A stretch of 64,000 nucleotides of DNA from Staphylococcus saprophyticus subsp. saprophyticus ATCC 15305 = NCTC 7292. Lineage in GTDB: Bacteria > Bacillota > Bacilli > Staphylococcales > Staphylococcaceae. Below the pieces are notes generated by a model. The model worked only from the letters and a program-made list of their open reading frames with translations, had not been told where the DNA came from and made no database searches. Every line of letters begins with the position of its first letter. The stretch's first letter is position 1. Location of the stretch: contig NC_007350.1 in the NCBI RefSeq assembly GCF_000010125.1, forward strand, positions 1,860,001 through 1,924,000, read 5' to 3'. Shown piece after piece: positions 1-9,906 of the stretch. Both the position numbers and the translations under genes were made by a program.

Positions 1-483
1 GCGTTTAGATTTAAAATCTATAAAAGTTCTTTCGTACTTCGTTAATATTAAAATATGCCTAAGTTTATCGTAATATGGGTTTGGAATAATCCATATTAAT
101 CTATAACCAATATGTAACAAACCGTTACTACGTTTTTTCACACTAGAAATTGTGATTTTTGAAAATTGTATTTCTATGGCGATCTTTTTATCAATAATTA
201 AATCAGGATATTGATAAATCCCAGCAATATAAGGCTCGATTTGTACATGATAACCGATACATGACAATTTCAGTGCAAGCTGATATTTAAGTGAGTAATG
301 TGCCTGAGTTTCACCTTTACTACAAAAAATAGAAGCTACTTTTAAATGAGCAAAATGTGGTGTGATTATTTCACCTTTTTTTAAAATCATTTTACTTTTA
401 CAATGTGGACATGTATATTCGGCATCTTTAACAGCATGGTTTGCAAAAACTAAATGCTTATGATGGTCATACGCTAACAACAC
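1..483 (-). CDS. coiA: CoiA-like competence protein, N-terminal part (cut by window edge)
   Basis: This gene is not complete: 161 codons are open from a GTG at 483 to the window edge. The start is supported by GAGGTG about 7 nt upstream. The translated N-terminus carries a Cys-pair zinc-finger-like motif (CPHC) near residue 28. Further on lies a PD ... EIQ arrangement (PDLII then AIEIQFSK) that resembles a PD-(D/E)xK nuclease core, as expected for the CoiA family, in which an N-terminal nuclease-like domain supports DNA uptake and transformation in Gram-positives. It lies directly upstream of mecA's 3' end in the same orientation as mecA, the order seen in other staphylococci. Staphylococci are rarely transformable, so its role here is inferred from the family. 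Confidence 0.8.
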   Translation of the reverse strand, partial: MLLAYDHHKHLVFANHAVKDAEYTCPHCKSKMILKKGEIITPHFAHLKVASIFCSKGETQAHYSLKYQLALKLSCIGYHVQIEPYIAGIYQYPDLIIDKKIAIEIQFSKITISSVKKRSNGLLHIGYRLIWIIPNPYYDKLRHILILTKYERTFIDFKSKR

Positions 484-580
484 GTTTCTTCACCTCATAA
501 TAATTACACCTTATTAATCAATAAATTACTTCTACTACTAGTTAAAATATTGCCTATTTATTTAAAAACGCAATTGCTCT

Positions 581-620
581 ATAAAAAAACCAGCTAAGGG
601 TAATGACCCATAGCTGGTTT
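581..620 (-). terminator. Rho-independent terminator of mecA
   Basis: A 10-bp stem (AAACCAGCTA / TAGCTGGTTT) has an inner GGGT/ACCC pairing. It is followed on the minus strand by a run of seven T, so it terminates minus-strand transcription from mecA. Confidence 0.85.
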
Positions 621-690
621 CAACATCTTATAATGCATTTGTTATCTAACGTGCTTTTATAAATTAAATACGTCAATTTTGACTTGTATT

Positions 691-1407
691 TTATGCTTCT
701 GTGTTTGGGAAATAACGACGTACTTGTGATGCAACATTATGACTCATGATAATTTTGGCATAGTCGTTTAAATACACTTCTGATTTATCAGTAGGATATG
801 CGAACTCAAGTAATTGACTATAACTATCATTAATTGTTTCTTGATCTACTGTTTCATCATAATGGACAGCATAATAATATACATTGTTAAGACTATATAA
901 TAAATCTTCGAACTCATCTGTCACTTGATTATTATAGTGTGCATATTCAATAACTTCTTCTAAATCATTGAATTTAACAATCACAGTACGTGTATTTTGA
1001 CGATTGCGCTCATTTTGATCTTGATTTTGCTTGTTATCTTTTTGTTGTTGACGTTGATCAAATAAATCTTCTAAACTATCATCTTGATCAAATGTTTGTG
1101 ACAATAAATCATTTACCTGATAATCAAGTTGTTCATTGTCTTCATCTGACATATTAATAAGATCTTCATTTTTAGATTTAGATATCGTAACTTCAACGCC
1201 TTTTTCAAACGCATGCACTTGTATCCATAATGGGCCTTCTACTACAAAGTCTTCTTCTTCATTGATTTCTTCCATCATATTCCAAAAGAATTCTTCTCCA
1301 CGTTTGCGGTTTGTCCATAAATCTTCTCGTTTAAATCCTCTAGCCTCAATATCACTATAAGTTATAAATAATTTAACAGTTGTATCGTCAACGCGCTCTA
1401 TTCTCAT
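691..1407 (-). CDS. mecA: Adaptor protein MecA (ClpC adaptor)
   Basis: MecA binds substrates such as ComK and Spx-type regulators and delivers them to the ClpCP protease; it is unrelated to the methicillin-resistance mecA. The 238-residue protein has the typical N-terminal domain (MRIERVDDTTVKLF..., about 1-82). A charged, Q/N-rich linker follows (about 83-136), then the conserved ClpC-binding C-terminal domain (about 137-238, ending QVRRYFP). AAGGAG lies 8 nt upstream of the ATG. The linker differs strongly from the S. aureus sequence I remember, while both end domains are conserved. It has its own sigma-A promoter and a strong terminator, so it is probably monocistronic. Confidence 0.95.
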   Translation of the reverse strand: MRIERVDDTTVKLFITYSDIEARGFKREDLWTNRKRGEEFFWNMMEEINEEEDFVVEGPLWIQVHAFEKGVEVTISKSKNEDLINMSDEDNEQLDYQVNDLLSQTFDQDDSLEDLFDQRQQQKDNKQNQDQNERNRQNTRTVIVKFNDLEEVIEYAHYNNQVTDEFEDLLYSLNNVYYYAVHYDETVDQETINDSYSQLLEFAYPTDKSEVYLNDYAKIIMSHNVASQVRRYFPNTEA

Positions 1408-1444
1408 ATCATCTCACTCCTTACAGTCGATGAATAGTAATCAT

Positions 1445-1473
1445 ATTGTATTAGAACGTAGTAAGAATTACAA
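1445..1473 (-). promoter_or_regulatory. Sigma-A promoter of mecA
   Basis: On the minus strand TTGTAA and TACAAT are separated by exactly 17 nt. The -10 ends about 38 nt upstream of the mecA start codon. Confidence 0.65.
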
Positions 1474-1542
1474 TTGATTTGTTTGATTAATTTTTACTAA
1501 ATCCTATTTGGTCTCTAATATTAACATATACCTTTGAATTAG

Positions 1543-1577
1543 CCAAAAAAACAGCACTAAACTAAGAAAGTGCTGTT
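1543..1577 (-). terminator. Second terminator downstream of spx
   Basis: The stem AACAGCACT / AGTGCTGTT is followed on the minus strand by seven T. It lies about 180 nt beyond the spx stop codon, after an earlier terminator-like hairpin. Confidence 0.75.
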
Positions 1578-1688
1578 GCAATCATGTCATTACTTATTCA
1601 CAAATAGCTAGCCACCTCATAACAATAAGATGATATCACCTTATCATTTGACGTGCATACCTAATTGTTTGTTATGTTAAAAATATAA

Positions 1689-1727
1689 CAAAACCACAAA
1701 GCAACATGCTTAAATATTGCTTTATGG
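1689..1727 (-). terminator. First terminator downstream of spx
   Basis: The stem CCATAAAGCAA / TTGCTTTGTGG (one wobble) is followed by TTTTG on the minus strand. It starts about 30 nt after the spx stop. Confidence 0.65.
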
Positions 1728-1757
1728 CTCGTCTAGTTCATGTATTTAATGTATTAA

Positions 1758-2153
1758 TTAGTCAACCATACGTTGTGCTTCTTGCAATTGGAACGTACGA
1801 ACTTTTCTTGGTAAGAAACGTCTAATTTCGTCTTCATTATAACCAACTTGTAAACGTTTTTCGTCTAAAATAATTGGGCGACGTAATAAACCAGGATTAT
1901 CTTGAATAATTGAATATAAATCTTGAAGTGGTAATGCGTCGATATCCACATTTAATTTTTGGTAAGTTTTAGAACGTGTAGATATAATTTCATCTGTACC
2001 ATCTTCAGTCATTTTTAAAATTTGTTTGATTTCGTCGATTGTTAAGTGTTCTGAAAAAATGTTACGCTCCGTATACGGAATGTCATGTTCTTGTAACCAT
2101 GCTTTCGCTTTACGGCAAGATGTGCAACTTGGTGAAGTAAATAATGTTACCAT
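1758..2153 (-). CDS. spx: Redox-responsive transcriptional regulator Spx
   Basis: Spx binds the alpha C-terminal domain of RNA polymerase and redirects transcription under disulfide stress. The 131-residue protein shows the CxxC redox switch (C10, C13), G52 and R92 of the RPI motif, all known functional positions in this ArsC-like family. The ATG at 2153 was chosen because it gives MVTLF, the conserved family N-terminus, with AGGAG upstream; the longer open frame to 2201 has no conserved extension. Spx is normally degraded by ClpXP, and it sits beside mecA and near clpB in a proteostasis neighbourhood. It is nearly identical to remembered S. aureus Spx. Confidence 0.97.
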   Translation of the reverse strand: MVTLFTSPSCTSCRKAKAWLQEHDIPYTERNIFSEHLTIDEIKQILKMTEDGTDEIISTRSKTYQKLNVDIDALPLQDLYSIIQDNPGLLRRPIILDEKRLQVGYNEDEIRRFLPRKVRTFQLQEAQRMVD

Positions 2154-3446
<1,293 letters not shown>

Positions 3447-3473
3447 GTTACTTATCTCAAATCCCGCAAGTTA

Positions 3474-3507
3474 AAAAGGAGCATCCATTAAGTTGGATGC
3501 TCCTTTT
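3474..3507. terminator. Bidirectional terminator between trpS and oppA
   Basis: A 14-bp perfect stem (AAAAGGAGCATCCA / TGGATGCTCCTTTT) has a 6-nt loop and A/T runs on both sides. It serves trpS (+) and opp (-). Confidence 0.9.
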
Positions 3508-3528
3508 ATGTTACTTTTTAATTTTTTA

Positions 3529-5181
3529 TTAGTCTTTCTTTTTACCAGTTTTAGGATCGATATCTTTATCAATGGTTACATCTTTAAGTGTTGTATCACC
3601 ACCGATTTGATGATATACCAAACCTTTAACTTGTGGATTTGTTAAATGCGCTTCCCCTTTTTGATAAATTGGTGCAACTGGGGCATCATTTAACATTAAT
3701 TCTTCAGCTTGTTTCATAGCTGCATTACGTTCTTCAGGTTTTTTCAATAGTTTTCCGTTAGCATCTTTAACAAGTTTATCGTATTCCTTACTACTCCATG
3801 CTGTATTATTATTAGAGTTACCTGTTGTCATAATATTTAAGAATGTTAGTGGATCAGGATAATCAGGACCCCAACCAGATAATGAAGCTTCAAACGCTTC
3901 TGTTGATTCTTGATTTAAACGCTGTTTAAATGGTAATTGTTTAATTTTCAAAGTAACACCAGGTAAAGTGCTTTCCACCTGTGATTTAATATATTCAGCA
4001 GATATTTTAGCATCTGGTGTATCTTCAGTGTTCATCGTAAAGGTTATATTTTTAACGCCTAAATCCTTTTTAGCTTTTTCAAAATGTTTTTTAGCTGCTT
4101 TTGGATTATAAGTTAATGGCGAATCAATAGACTCAGAAAAATCTTTAGCATCAGGTGTCTCTGCTGTTAGTTTCGCAGTGAAACCATTTGTTGCTTCTGA
4201 CCCATTGTTTTTAACTGAATTAACATATCCTTCTTTATCAATAGATTGTGCAATTGCCAGTCTTAAGTCTTTATTTTTAAATTCAGGTACATTATCTTGG
4301 TTCATTTTAATGTAGAATGTACTTGCTAATAAACGTTTTTTCAAGCCTGGGTTGTCAGCATATTTATCCACTCGATCTGCTGTAATCGTCGTATCATCAA
4401 CTGAACCAGTATCATAAAGTGAGGCACCAGCTTGCTGATCTTTTAATACTTTATAGTTTACACGATCTAAGTGTACTTGCTTTTTATCCCAATAATCTTC
4501 GTTTTTTACAAGTTGTATCTTATCTTCTACTTTCCATTCTTTCACTTTGAACGGCCCATTAAATACTGTTTTTGCTGCTGTTGTCCCATATTGGTCACCA
4601 TTTTTCTTCACTACTTTTTCGTTCAGTGGCATAAACGTACCAAATGCGAACATTTCATTAATATATGGAATCGGTTTTGTTAACTCAACTTTTAATGTAT
4701 GGTCATCAACCGCTTTCACACCTAGCTCATCGACATCCTTTTTACCCATATTAATTGCTTCAGCATTTTTCAAATCATACATGATATAAGCATACTCAGA
4801 TGCCGTATCTGGATTCACCACACGTTTCCAAGCGTACTCAAAATCATGTGCCGTTACTGGATCCCCATTTGACCACTTGGCATCTTTACGTAACTTGATT
4901 GTAAGTGTTTTTCCCCCATTACTTTCTTTTGGCATTGCTTTTGCTACCCCTGGTTGTGCTTTATCATCTTTATCTAATGTATATAAGCCTTCGTATATTT
5001 GATTGAAAATATCGAATGACACCGTATCTGTAGCTAATGCAGAATCTAATGTTGAAATATCTGATGGCAGTACTTTCCTAAAAACTTGTCCTTTATCAGA
5101 ATATACCCCTTCCGCACTACCACAACCAGCTAATACAACCGATAGTGCAATCAGAATAATAAATAATTTGAATTTTCTCAT
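3529..5181 (-). CDS. oppA: Oligopeptide ABC transporter substrate-binding lipoprotein
   Basis: This is an extracellular solute-binding protein of family 5 (SBP_bac_5), 550 residues. A lipoprotein signal peptide ends in the lipobox VLAGC, with the lipidated Cys at residue 20. It captures peptides outside the membrane for import by OppBCDF. It is the last gene of the oppBCDFA order, 20 bases after oppF, with no separate strong promoter seen. Family members can also carry pheromone or metal-metallophore cargo. The location and gene order fit the opp system that feeds nitrogen nutrition in staphylococci (Opp3 type), but substrate range cannot be read from sequence. Confidence 0.93.
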   Translation of the reverse strand: MRKFKLFIILIALSVVLAGCGSAEGVYSDKGQVFRKVLPSDISTLDSALATDTVSFDIFNQIYEGLYTLDKDDKAQPGVAKAMPKESNGGKTLTIKLRKDAKWSNGDPVTAHDFEYAWKRVVNPDTASEYAYIMYDLKNAEAINMGKKDVDELGVKAVDDHTLKVELTKPIPYINEMFAFGTFMPLNEKVVKKNGDQYGTTAAKTVFNGPFKVKEWKVEDKIQLVKNEDYWDKKQVHLDRVNYKVLKDQQAGASLYDTGSVDDTTITADRVDKYADNPGLKKRLLASTFYIKMNQDNVPEFKNKDLRLAIAQSIDKEGYVNSVKNNGSEATNGFTAKLTAETPDAKDFSESIDSPLTYNPKAAKKHFEKAKKDLGVKNITFTMNTEDTPDAKISAEYIKSQVESTLPGVTLKIKQLPFKQRLNQESTEAFEASLSGWGPDYPDPLTFLNIMTTGNSNNNTAWSSKEYDKLVKDANGKLLKKPEERNAAMKQAEELMLNDAPVAPIYQKGEAHLTNPQVKGLVYHQIGGDTTLKDVTIDKDIDPKTGKKKD

Positions 5182-5201
5182 CGTAATCCCCCTTTCCCAT
5201 G

Positions 5202-6146
5202 TTATACAGATGCTTCTTGTGTATGTGATTTCAAATCTTCCGCTTCGTCATCTGTTGTAAATACAAAATGATTCGGTCTGATTTCATGCAATGTACGTTG
5301 GTCATTTTTAGTCTCGTCTTCTTTAAAAAGTGTTCTCTTTCTCACACGTTCACTTTCTGGGTCTGGCTGAGGTACAGCCGACAGTAGTGATTGCGTATAA
5401 GGGTGCATAGGATGATTATAAATTTCATCCGCACTACCAATTTCGACAATTTTACCAAAGTGCATCACTGCAATTCTGTCCGAAATGTATTTAACCATGG
5501 AAAGGTCATGAGCGATGAATAAAAACGTAATGCCTCGTTCTTTTTGCAATTTAAGTAATAAATTTACAACTTGTGCTTGTATTGAAACGTCTAATGCTGA
5601 AATAGGTTCATCCGCAATAATAAACTCAGGTTCAACGGCAAGTGCACGTGCAATTCCAATACGTTGTCTTTGTCCTCCAGAGAACTCATGTGGATAACGA
5701 TTGGCGTGTTCTTTACTTAGTCCCACAGTTTCTAATAAATCGTAGACACGTCTTTTACGATCTTTGACACCTGTAGAAAGTTTATGAATATCAATCCCCT
5801 CTGCCACAATATCCATTACTTTAAGTCTTGGATTGAGCGATGCGTATGGATCTTGAAAAATCATTTGTATCTTTTTATTAAATTTCAATGAATCTTTACG
5901 ATTTTTAATTTTTTGAATATCTATACCTTCATATAAAATTTCACCATCAGTAATATCATTTAGTTTAATAATCGCTTTACCTGTCGTTGATTTACCACAA
6001 CCAGATTCTCCAACTAGGCCGAAAGTTTCACCTTTATAAACGTCAAATGAAATATTTTCAATTGCTCTTACTTCATTGCGTTTACCTTCGTTAAAATACT
6101 GTTTTAAATTTTTCACTTGTAATAACAGTTCATTTTTATTTTCCAT
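5202..6146 (-). CDS. oppF: Oligopeptide ABC transporter ATP-binding protein OppF
   Basis: One of two ABC ATPases that power peptide import. The 314-residue protein has Walker [10 protein letters not shown] (46-54), ABC signature FSGGQRQR (155-162) and Walker B FIIADE (175-180). The C-terminal oligopeptide-transporter extension ([12 protein letters not shown]...) is typical of the OppD/OppF group. Its start overlaps the end of oppD by 11 nt, suggesting translational coupling. It acts at the cytoplasmic face as a heterodimer with OppD. Confidence 0.95.
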   Translation of the reverse strand: MENKNELLLQVKNLKQYFNEGKRNEVRAIENISFDVYKGETFGLVGESGCGKSTTGKAIIKLNDITDGEILYEGIDIQKIKNRKDSLKFNKKIQMIFQDPYASLNPRLKVMDIVAEGIDIHKLSTGVKDRKRRVYDLLETVGLSKEHANRYPHEFSGGQRQRIGIARALAVEPEFIIADEPISALDVSIQAQVVNLLLKLQKERGITFLFIAHDLSMVKYISDRIAVMHFGKIVEIGSADEIYNHPMHPYTQSLLSAVPQPDPESERVRKRTLFKEDETKNDQRTLHEIRPNHFVFTTDDEAEDLKSHTQEASV

Positions 6147-7218
6147 CTAACGACACCCTTTCTACCTGTTGTGGCTTATCGAAATTATTTGGCATGTTAC
6201 GCAAACGTTTTTTCACCATTTCCGGTGGTTCCACATGTGGTGCGCGTTCATCTAATAACCAAGATTTTGCAAAATGTGTTGGTGACACTTGGTACCATGG
6301 CGGTGGCGTTTTAAAATCAATATCTAAAGCAAATTGACTTCTTTCTGCAAACGAATCACCTTTAGGTGGATGTAACAAGTCGGGTGGTGTACCTGGAATA
6401 GCTAATAATTCAGTCTCTGTACCAGTTGTCAAATCTGGCATAGATGATAATAATCCCCATGTATATGGATGTTTAGGATCATAAAATATTTCATCCACAT
6501 CCCCTGTTTCTACCATTTGTCCTCCATACATGACCGCTACTCGGTCAGCAATATTCGCAACGACCCCTAAGTCATGCGTGATAAATATAATGGAGGTACT
6601 AATCTTATCTTGTAGTTCTTTCATTAATTCCAATATTTGAGCTTGCATTGTTACATCAAGCGCTGTTGTTGGTTCATCTGCAATAAGCACTTTAGGTTCA
6701 CAAGCAAGCGCGGTTGCGATAACAATTCTTTGACGTTGTCCGCCTGAAAATTGATGAGGATATGCATTAAATCTTTTATCTGCATTTGGTAACCCAACTA
6801 AATTCAATATGTCTAACGCTCTTTTTTTAGCTTCTGTTTTACTGTAATTCTTATGTTTCATAAGTGGTTCCATGACTTGTTTCCCAATTTTCATTGTTGG
6901 ATTTAATGATGTCATTGGATCTTGGAAAATCATTGAAATGTCTTTTCCACGTAATTTGATTAATTCTTGCTCTGATTTTTTAGCTAAGTCTTCCCCTAAA
7001 AAATTAATTTCACCTTTTTTAATACGTCCAGCGTCTCCTTGGAATAACTTAGTGATCGCTTTGGTTGTAACTGACTTCCCAGAACCAGATTCACCAACAA
7101 TTGCAAGGGTTTCTCCTTTATTGATAAAGAAGTCCACGCCTCTTACCGCTTGCACTTCCCCTGCATCGATATCAAAGGAAACATGCAAATTACTAACTTC
7201 CAATACTCTTTCTGACAT
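6136..7218 (-). CDS. oppD: Oligopeptide ABC transporter ATP-binding protein OppD
   Basis: ABC ATPase of the Opp peptide importer, 360 residues. Walker A GESGSGKS lies at 42-49, signature FSGGQRQR at 157-164 and Walker B VLIADE at 177-182. The C-terminal oligo_HPY-type region (KHPYTWGLLSSMPDL) is present. It starts 18 bases after the oppC stop behind a G-rich ribosome binding site and overlaps oppF. The longer C-terminus relative to OppF is usual for OppD. Confidence 0.95.
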   Translation of the reverse strand: MSERVLEVSNLHVSFDIDAGEVQAVRGVDFFINKGETLAIVGESGSGKSVTTKAITKLFQGDAGRIKKGEINFLGEDLAKKSEQELIKLRGKDISMIFQDPMTSLNPTMKIGKQVMEPLMKHKNYSKTEAKKRALDILNLVGLPNADKRFNAYPHQFSGGQRQRIVIATALACEPKVLIADEPTTALDVTMQAQILELMKELQDKISTSIIFITHDLGVVANIADRVAVMYGGQMVETGDVDEIFYDPKHPYTWGLLSSMPDLTTGTETELLAIPGTPPDLLHPPKGDSFAERSQFALDIDFKTPPPWYQVSPTHFAKSWLLDERAPHVEPPEMVKKRLRNMPNNFDKPQQVERVSLDGK

Positions 7219-7236
7219 ATATGTTGCCCCCTTTTG

Positions 7237-8304
7237 TTATCTACGCATTTTAGGATCAAATGCATCACGTAATCCATCACTAAATAGATAGAAGAATAAG
7301 ATTAATAAACTTAATACAAGTGCTGGAATAAATAATTCATGCGGATGAATTAATAACATGGCTCTACCTTCATTCACTAAAGAACCTAATGATGTTCTAG
7401 GTGCTGGTACCCCAATACCAATGAAACTTAAGAAAGCCTCGAAGAATATTGCATTAGGTACTGTAAACATAGATGTAACTACGATAACACCTAATGTATT
7501 AGGTAAAATATGTTTGAATATTAATTTTATTTTAGATGCTCCCAAAGTTTTAGATGCTAATACAAATTCTTGGTTTTTTAACTTTAGGAATTCACCACGA
7601 ACCACACGACTCATGCCAATCCATCCTGTAATTGCCATGGCTAATATAATTGTCCAAATAGACGGTTCAAATATTAGTACGAATAAAATAACAACAATTA
7701 GTGTAGGTATAGACGCAACTACTTCAATAATACGTTGCATGACATTATCTATCCGTCCCCCAAAGAAACCGGATATTGCCCCATATACAACGCCTATGAA
7801 TATATCTAGTAACGCTGCTACAACACCAATGAATAAGGATACTTGTGCACCTTGCCAAGTTCTAGACCATAAATCTCTTCCAAGTTGGTCTGTACCAAAC
7901 CAGAAGTTTTCTTTCACACCTGCTTCTTTATATGCATCTACGCCCTGTGCTCCTTCACCATCAAAAGGTAAAAATGGAATTTGATCCAATACAGGAATTT
8001 TTGCAGGTAAGTTACGTCTCTCTACATCTTGCTCTGCATAATCATGAGAACTTAATAAAGGTCCAATCAATGCTAGTAAGATAATGATGATTAAACCTAT
8101 CATCCCTACGACGGCAAGCTTGTTTCTTTTAAGCTGTGCCCAAGCGTCTTGCCAAAAGTTTTTACTTTCTCTTTGCATTTCTGGTTCTTTTTCTAAATCG
8201 TTTTTACTTCTAATAAAATCCGAAGCTGGTATCGCTTCTGAGGTATGTGTCATAACTGCATTTGAATGGTCATCATTGTATTTTTCATCTCTTTTATCAG
8301 CCAT
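7237..8304 (-). CDS. oppC: Oligopeptide ABC transporter permease OppC
   Basis: Integral membrane permease of the Opp importer, 355 residues. It has the N-terminal OppC extension (about 1-65, charged and cytoplasmic), one transmembrane helix near 70-90, and a BPD_transp_1 domain with the EAA-type loop around 230-260 (LKLKNQEFVLASKTLGAS). It ends in the typical DGLRDAFDPKMRR tail. GGAGG precedes the ATG, and its start overlaps the oppB stop by one base (TAATG). Confidence 0.95.
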   Translation of the reverse strand: MADKRDEKYNDDHSNAVMTHTSEAIPASDFIRSKNDLEKEPEMQRESKNFWQDAWAQLKRNKLAVVGMIGLIIIILLALIGPLLSSHDYAEQDVERRNLPAKIPVLDQIPFLPFDGEGAQGVDAYKEAGVKENFWFGTDQLGRDLWSRTWQGAQVSLFIGVVAALLDIFIGVVYGAISGFFGGRIDNVMQRIIEVVASIPTLIVVILFVLIFEPSIWTIILAMAITGWIGMSRVVRGEFLKLKNQEFVLASKTLGASKIKLIFKHILPNTLGVIVVTSMFTVPNAIFFEAFLSFIGIGVPAPRTSLGSLVNEGRAMLLIHPHELFIPALVLSLLILFFYLFSDGLRDAFDPKMRR

Positions 8305-9230
8305 TATTTTTTACCTCCTTGTACACGAATACGTGGATCAATCACACCATATAAAATATCTACAAGGAAAATAGAAACAATAAATAGTGTACTGAATAAA
8401 ATCGTTGTCGCCATAATTACTGGGAAATCATTTGTCGTAATTGAACGTACAAATTGATCCCCTAAACCAGGCACACCGAATATATTTTCAATTGTCAATG
8501 TACCCGTTAATATACTTGCTAACATCGGTACAATAATTGTGATGACTGGGATTAATGCATTTCTTAATGCATGACCAAACAACACTCTCATCGTTGAATT
8601 CCCTTTTGCACGTGCTAACAAGATATAATCTGAACTTAAAACTTCTATCATTTCCGCTCTTATGTATCTTGCAACTGTTGCTAATACTGCTGCTGACAAT
8701 GCCAGTGAAGGTAGTACAGCTGTCGATATACCTTCCCAACCTGCGACTGGAAACCACTGTAATCTAACTGAAAATACGTATTGTAACAATACCGCTAACA
8801 CGAACGATGGTACTGAAACTGCAATAACTGAGATGACCGTTGCTGTATAATCAACCCAAGTATTTTGCCGTACTGCTGCAATAACGCCTAGTATCAAACC
8901 TATAATTACACCTATCACCATTGCCGTTAACCCCATCTCAAGCGACGGAACTAACCTCGGTTTAATTAACTCCCATACAGGTTGGTTATCATATTGGAAT
9001 GAGTTACCAAAGTCCCCCGTAACGACATTCTTCAAATAACTAACATACTGCACTGGTACTGGATCATTGAGACCATATTTTTCATTTAAAATCTGCTTTT
9101 GCTCTTCATTTAATTTTTCATCATTAAATGGTGAACCGGGCATCAGCTTCATTAAGAAAAATGTTATCGAAATGATAATGAACAGTGATAAAATCATGTA
9201 GCCTAAACGCTTCAAAACATACTTAAGCAT
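8304..9230 (-). CDS. oppB: Oligopeptide ABC transporter permease OppB
   Basis: First gene of the opp operon, a 308-residue inner permease. It begins with a membrane helix (MLKYVLKRLGYMILSLFIII...), followed by a periplasmic-type segment and a BPD_transp_1 domain with an EAA loop (SSDYILLARAKGNSTMRVLFGHALRNALIPV). It ends in VDILYGVIDPRIR, the conserved tail of OppB/DppB proteins. The promoter lies 65-93 bases upstream with a CodY-like box between it and the gene. Confidence 0.95.
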   Translation of the reverse strand: MLKYVLKRLGYMILSLFIIISITFFLMKLMPGSPFNDEKLNEEQKQILNEKYGLNDPVPVQYVSYLKNVVTGDFGNSFQYDNQPVWELIKPRLVPSLEMGLTAMVIGVIIGLILGVIAAVRQNTWVDYTATVISVIAVSVPSFVLAVLLQYVFSVRLQWFPVAGWEGISTAVLPSLALSAAVLATVARYIRAEMIEVLSSDYILLARAKGNSTMRVLFGHALRNALIPVITIIVPMLASILTGTLTIENIFGVPGLGDQFVRSITTNDFPVIMATTILFSTLFIVSIFLVDILYGVIDPRIRVQGGKK

Positions 9231-9271
9231 TTTTTATCCCCCTTTGATTTCAGAATAAACATTCCCTTCGA

Positions 9272-9286
9272 AATATTCAGAAATAT
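9272..9286 (-). promoter_or_regulatory. Candidate CodY box at the opp promoter
   Basis: On the minus strand AATATTTCTGAATATT matches the CodY consensus AATTTTCWGAAAATT with about three mismatches and is nearly palindromic. It lies immediately downstream of the -10 box (about +3 to +17), a repressing position. CodY control of opp genes is established in staphylococci; binding here is inferred. Confidence 0.55.
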
Positions 9287-9294
9287 TTAATAAC

Positions 9295-9323
9295 AGTATA
9301 CTTATAGTTCATATTTTAATCAA
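9295..9323 (-). promoter_or_regulatory. Sigma-A promoter of the oppBCDFA operon
   Basis: TTGATT and TATACT are separated by 17 nt on the minus strand, 65 bases upstream of oppB. Confidence 0.7.
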
Positions 9324-9334
9324 TATTGTTTTGC

Positions 9335-9353
9335 TTTACTTTATTAAAGTAAA
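9335..9353. promoter_or_regulatory. Perfect 19-bp palindrome upstream of the opp promoter
   Basis: TTTACTTTATTAAAGTAAA is a perfect 9-bp inverted repeat around one base. It ends 11 nt upstream of the opp -35 box and about 65 nt upstream of the promoter of the divergent gene at 9477. It looks like an operator or activator site for a dimeric regulator. I do not recognise the consensus. Confidence 0.4.
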
Positions 9354-9418
9354 TGAATTTTATTTAATTTTCTTTCTCTTTAAAAGTGTTGATATAAAAG
9401 AATTTATAAGGCAAATTA

Positions 9419-9447
9419 TTCATTTTTTAGTTATTTTAAGTTACAAT
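9419..9447 (+). promoter_or_regulatory. Candidate promoter for the small membrane protein gene at 9477
   Basis: TTCATT and TACAAT with a 17-nt spacer. The -35 is poor. Confidence 0.4.
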
Positions 9448-9476
9448 AAATTTATTAAATAAAGGAGACAATAAAT

Positions 9477-9851
9477 ATGAGGAAATTTACCACTTATCTA
9501 TTTTGGCTATTATTTACACCATTGATTTCATTCTTATGTTGGCTCTTTGCCTCACATCAATTAACTCAGTATTTAAATATCATATTCTATGTATCTTTTA
9601 TATTTGTGATTATCCTATTTAGTTTAATCATTGTTCAAGAAGGTATATTAGATCCTACGAGTTACGGTTTTAGAAGACTAAAGTATCAGCTAACGAATAA
9701 AAAACACAAAGATACGCTAGAAAATGATGATTTTTTTAAACCTACACAAGCCAAAAAATCATCCTACTTTGTAAATCCATGGATTAAAGTGGGCTTTGTT
9801 TTTAATTTGCTATATTTACTTATTTCGATTGCCATTTCATTTATTATATAA
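9477..9851 (+). CDS. Small membrane protein, probably DUF3899 family
   Basis: Function unknown. The 124-residue protein has three predicted membrane helices (about 5-27, 33-54 and 104-123). A cytoplasmic or loop segment between them contains DPTSYGFRRLKYQ, the feature I associate with DUF3899 proteins of Bacillales. AAAGGAG lies 9 nt before the ATG. It stands alone between the divergent opp operon and a shared terminator with the MFS gene. I am fairly sure it is a real gene and less sure of the family name. Confidence 0.75.
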   Translation: MRKFTTYLFWLLFTPLISFLCWLFASHQLTQYLNIIFYVSFIFVIILFSLIIVQEGILDPTSYGFRRLKYQLTNKKHKDTLENDDFFKPTQAKKSSYFVNPWIKVGFVFNLLYLLISIAISFII

Positions 9852-9904
9852 AAAAGACTGTATCAGCTATTGTGATGATTCACAATAAACGAATACAGTC
9901 TTTT
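9851..9904. terminator. Bidirectional terminator between the DUF3899-like gene and the MFS gene
   Basis: The long stem AAAAGACTGTAT / ATACAGTCTTTT encloses a second inner stem (ATTGTGA / TCACAAT). A and T runs flank both sides. Confidence 0.85.
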
Positions 9905-9906
9905 CA

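Larger units (their letters stand above)
1408..1757. other. mecA-spx intergenic region with two terminator hairpins and further inverted repeats
   Basis: No credible gene is present in this 350-base gap. On the minus strand, after spx, it holds a first terminator hairpin (1689-1727), then an AT-rich inverted repeat at about 1671-1695 (TTTGTTAT ... ATAACAAA). A small ATGATA/TTATCAT hairpin lies near 1631-1650, and a second strong terminator at 1543-1577. The mecA promoter follows. The stretch between the terminators could be a readthrough 3' UTR or a small RNA; I see no convincing promoter for the latter. Confidence 0.6.

Noticed and set aside
1595..1625. Eight-codon minus-strand reading frame between the two spx terminators
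   Set aside because: Too short and with a poorly placed binding site (AAGGTGA 14 nt away); likely chance.
6872..7291. 139-codon plus-strand open frame
   Set aside because: Antisense to oppD, across the start region of that gene; no own signals.
7358..7984. 208-codon open frame on the plus strand
   Set aside because: It lies antisense within oppC, has no ribosome binding site and resembles no protein; it is a shadow of the real gene.
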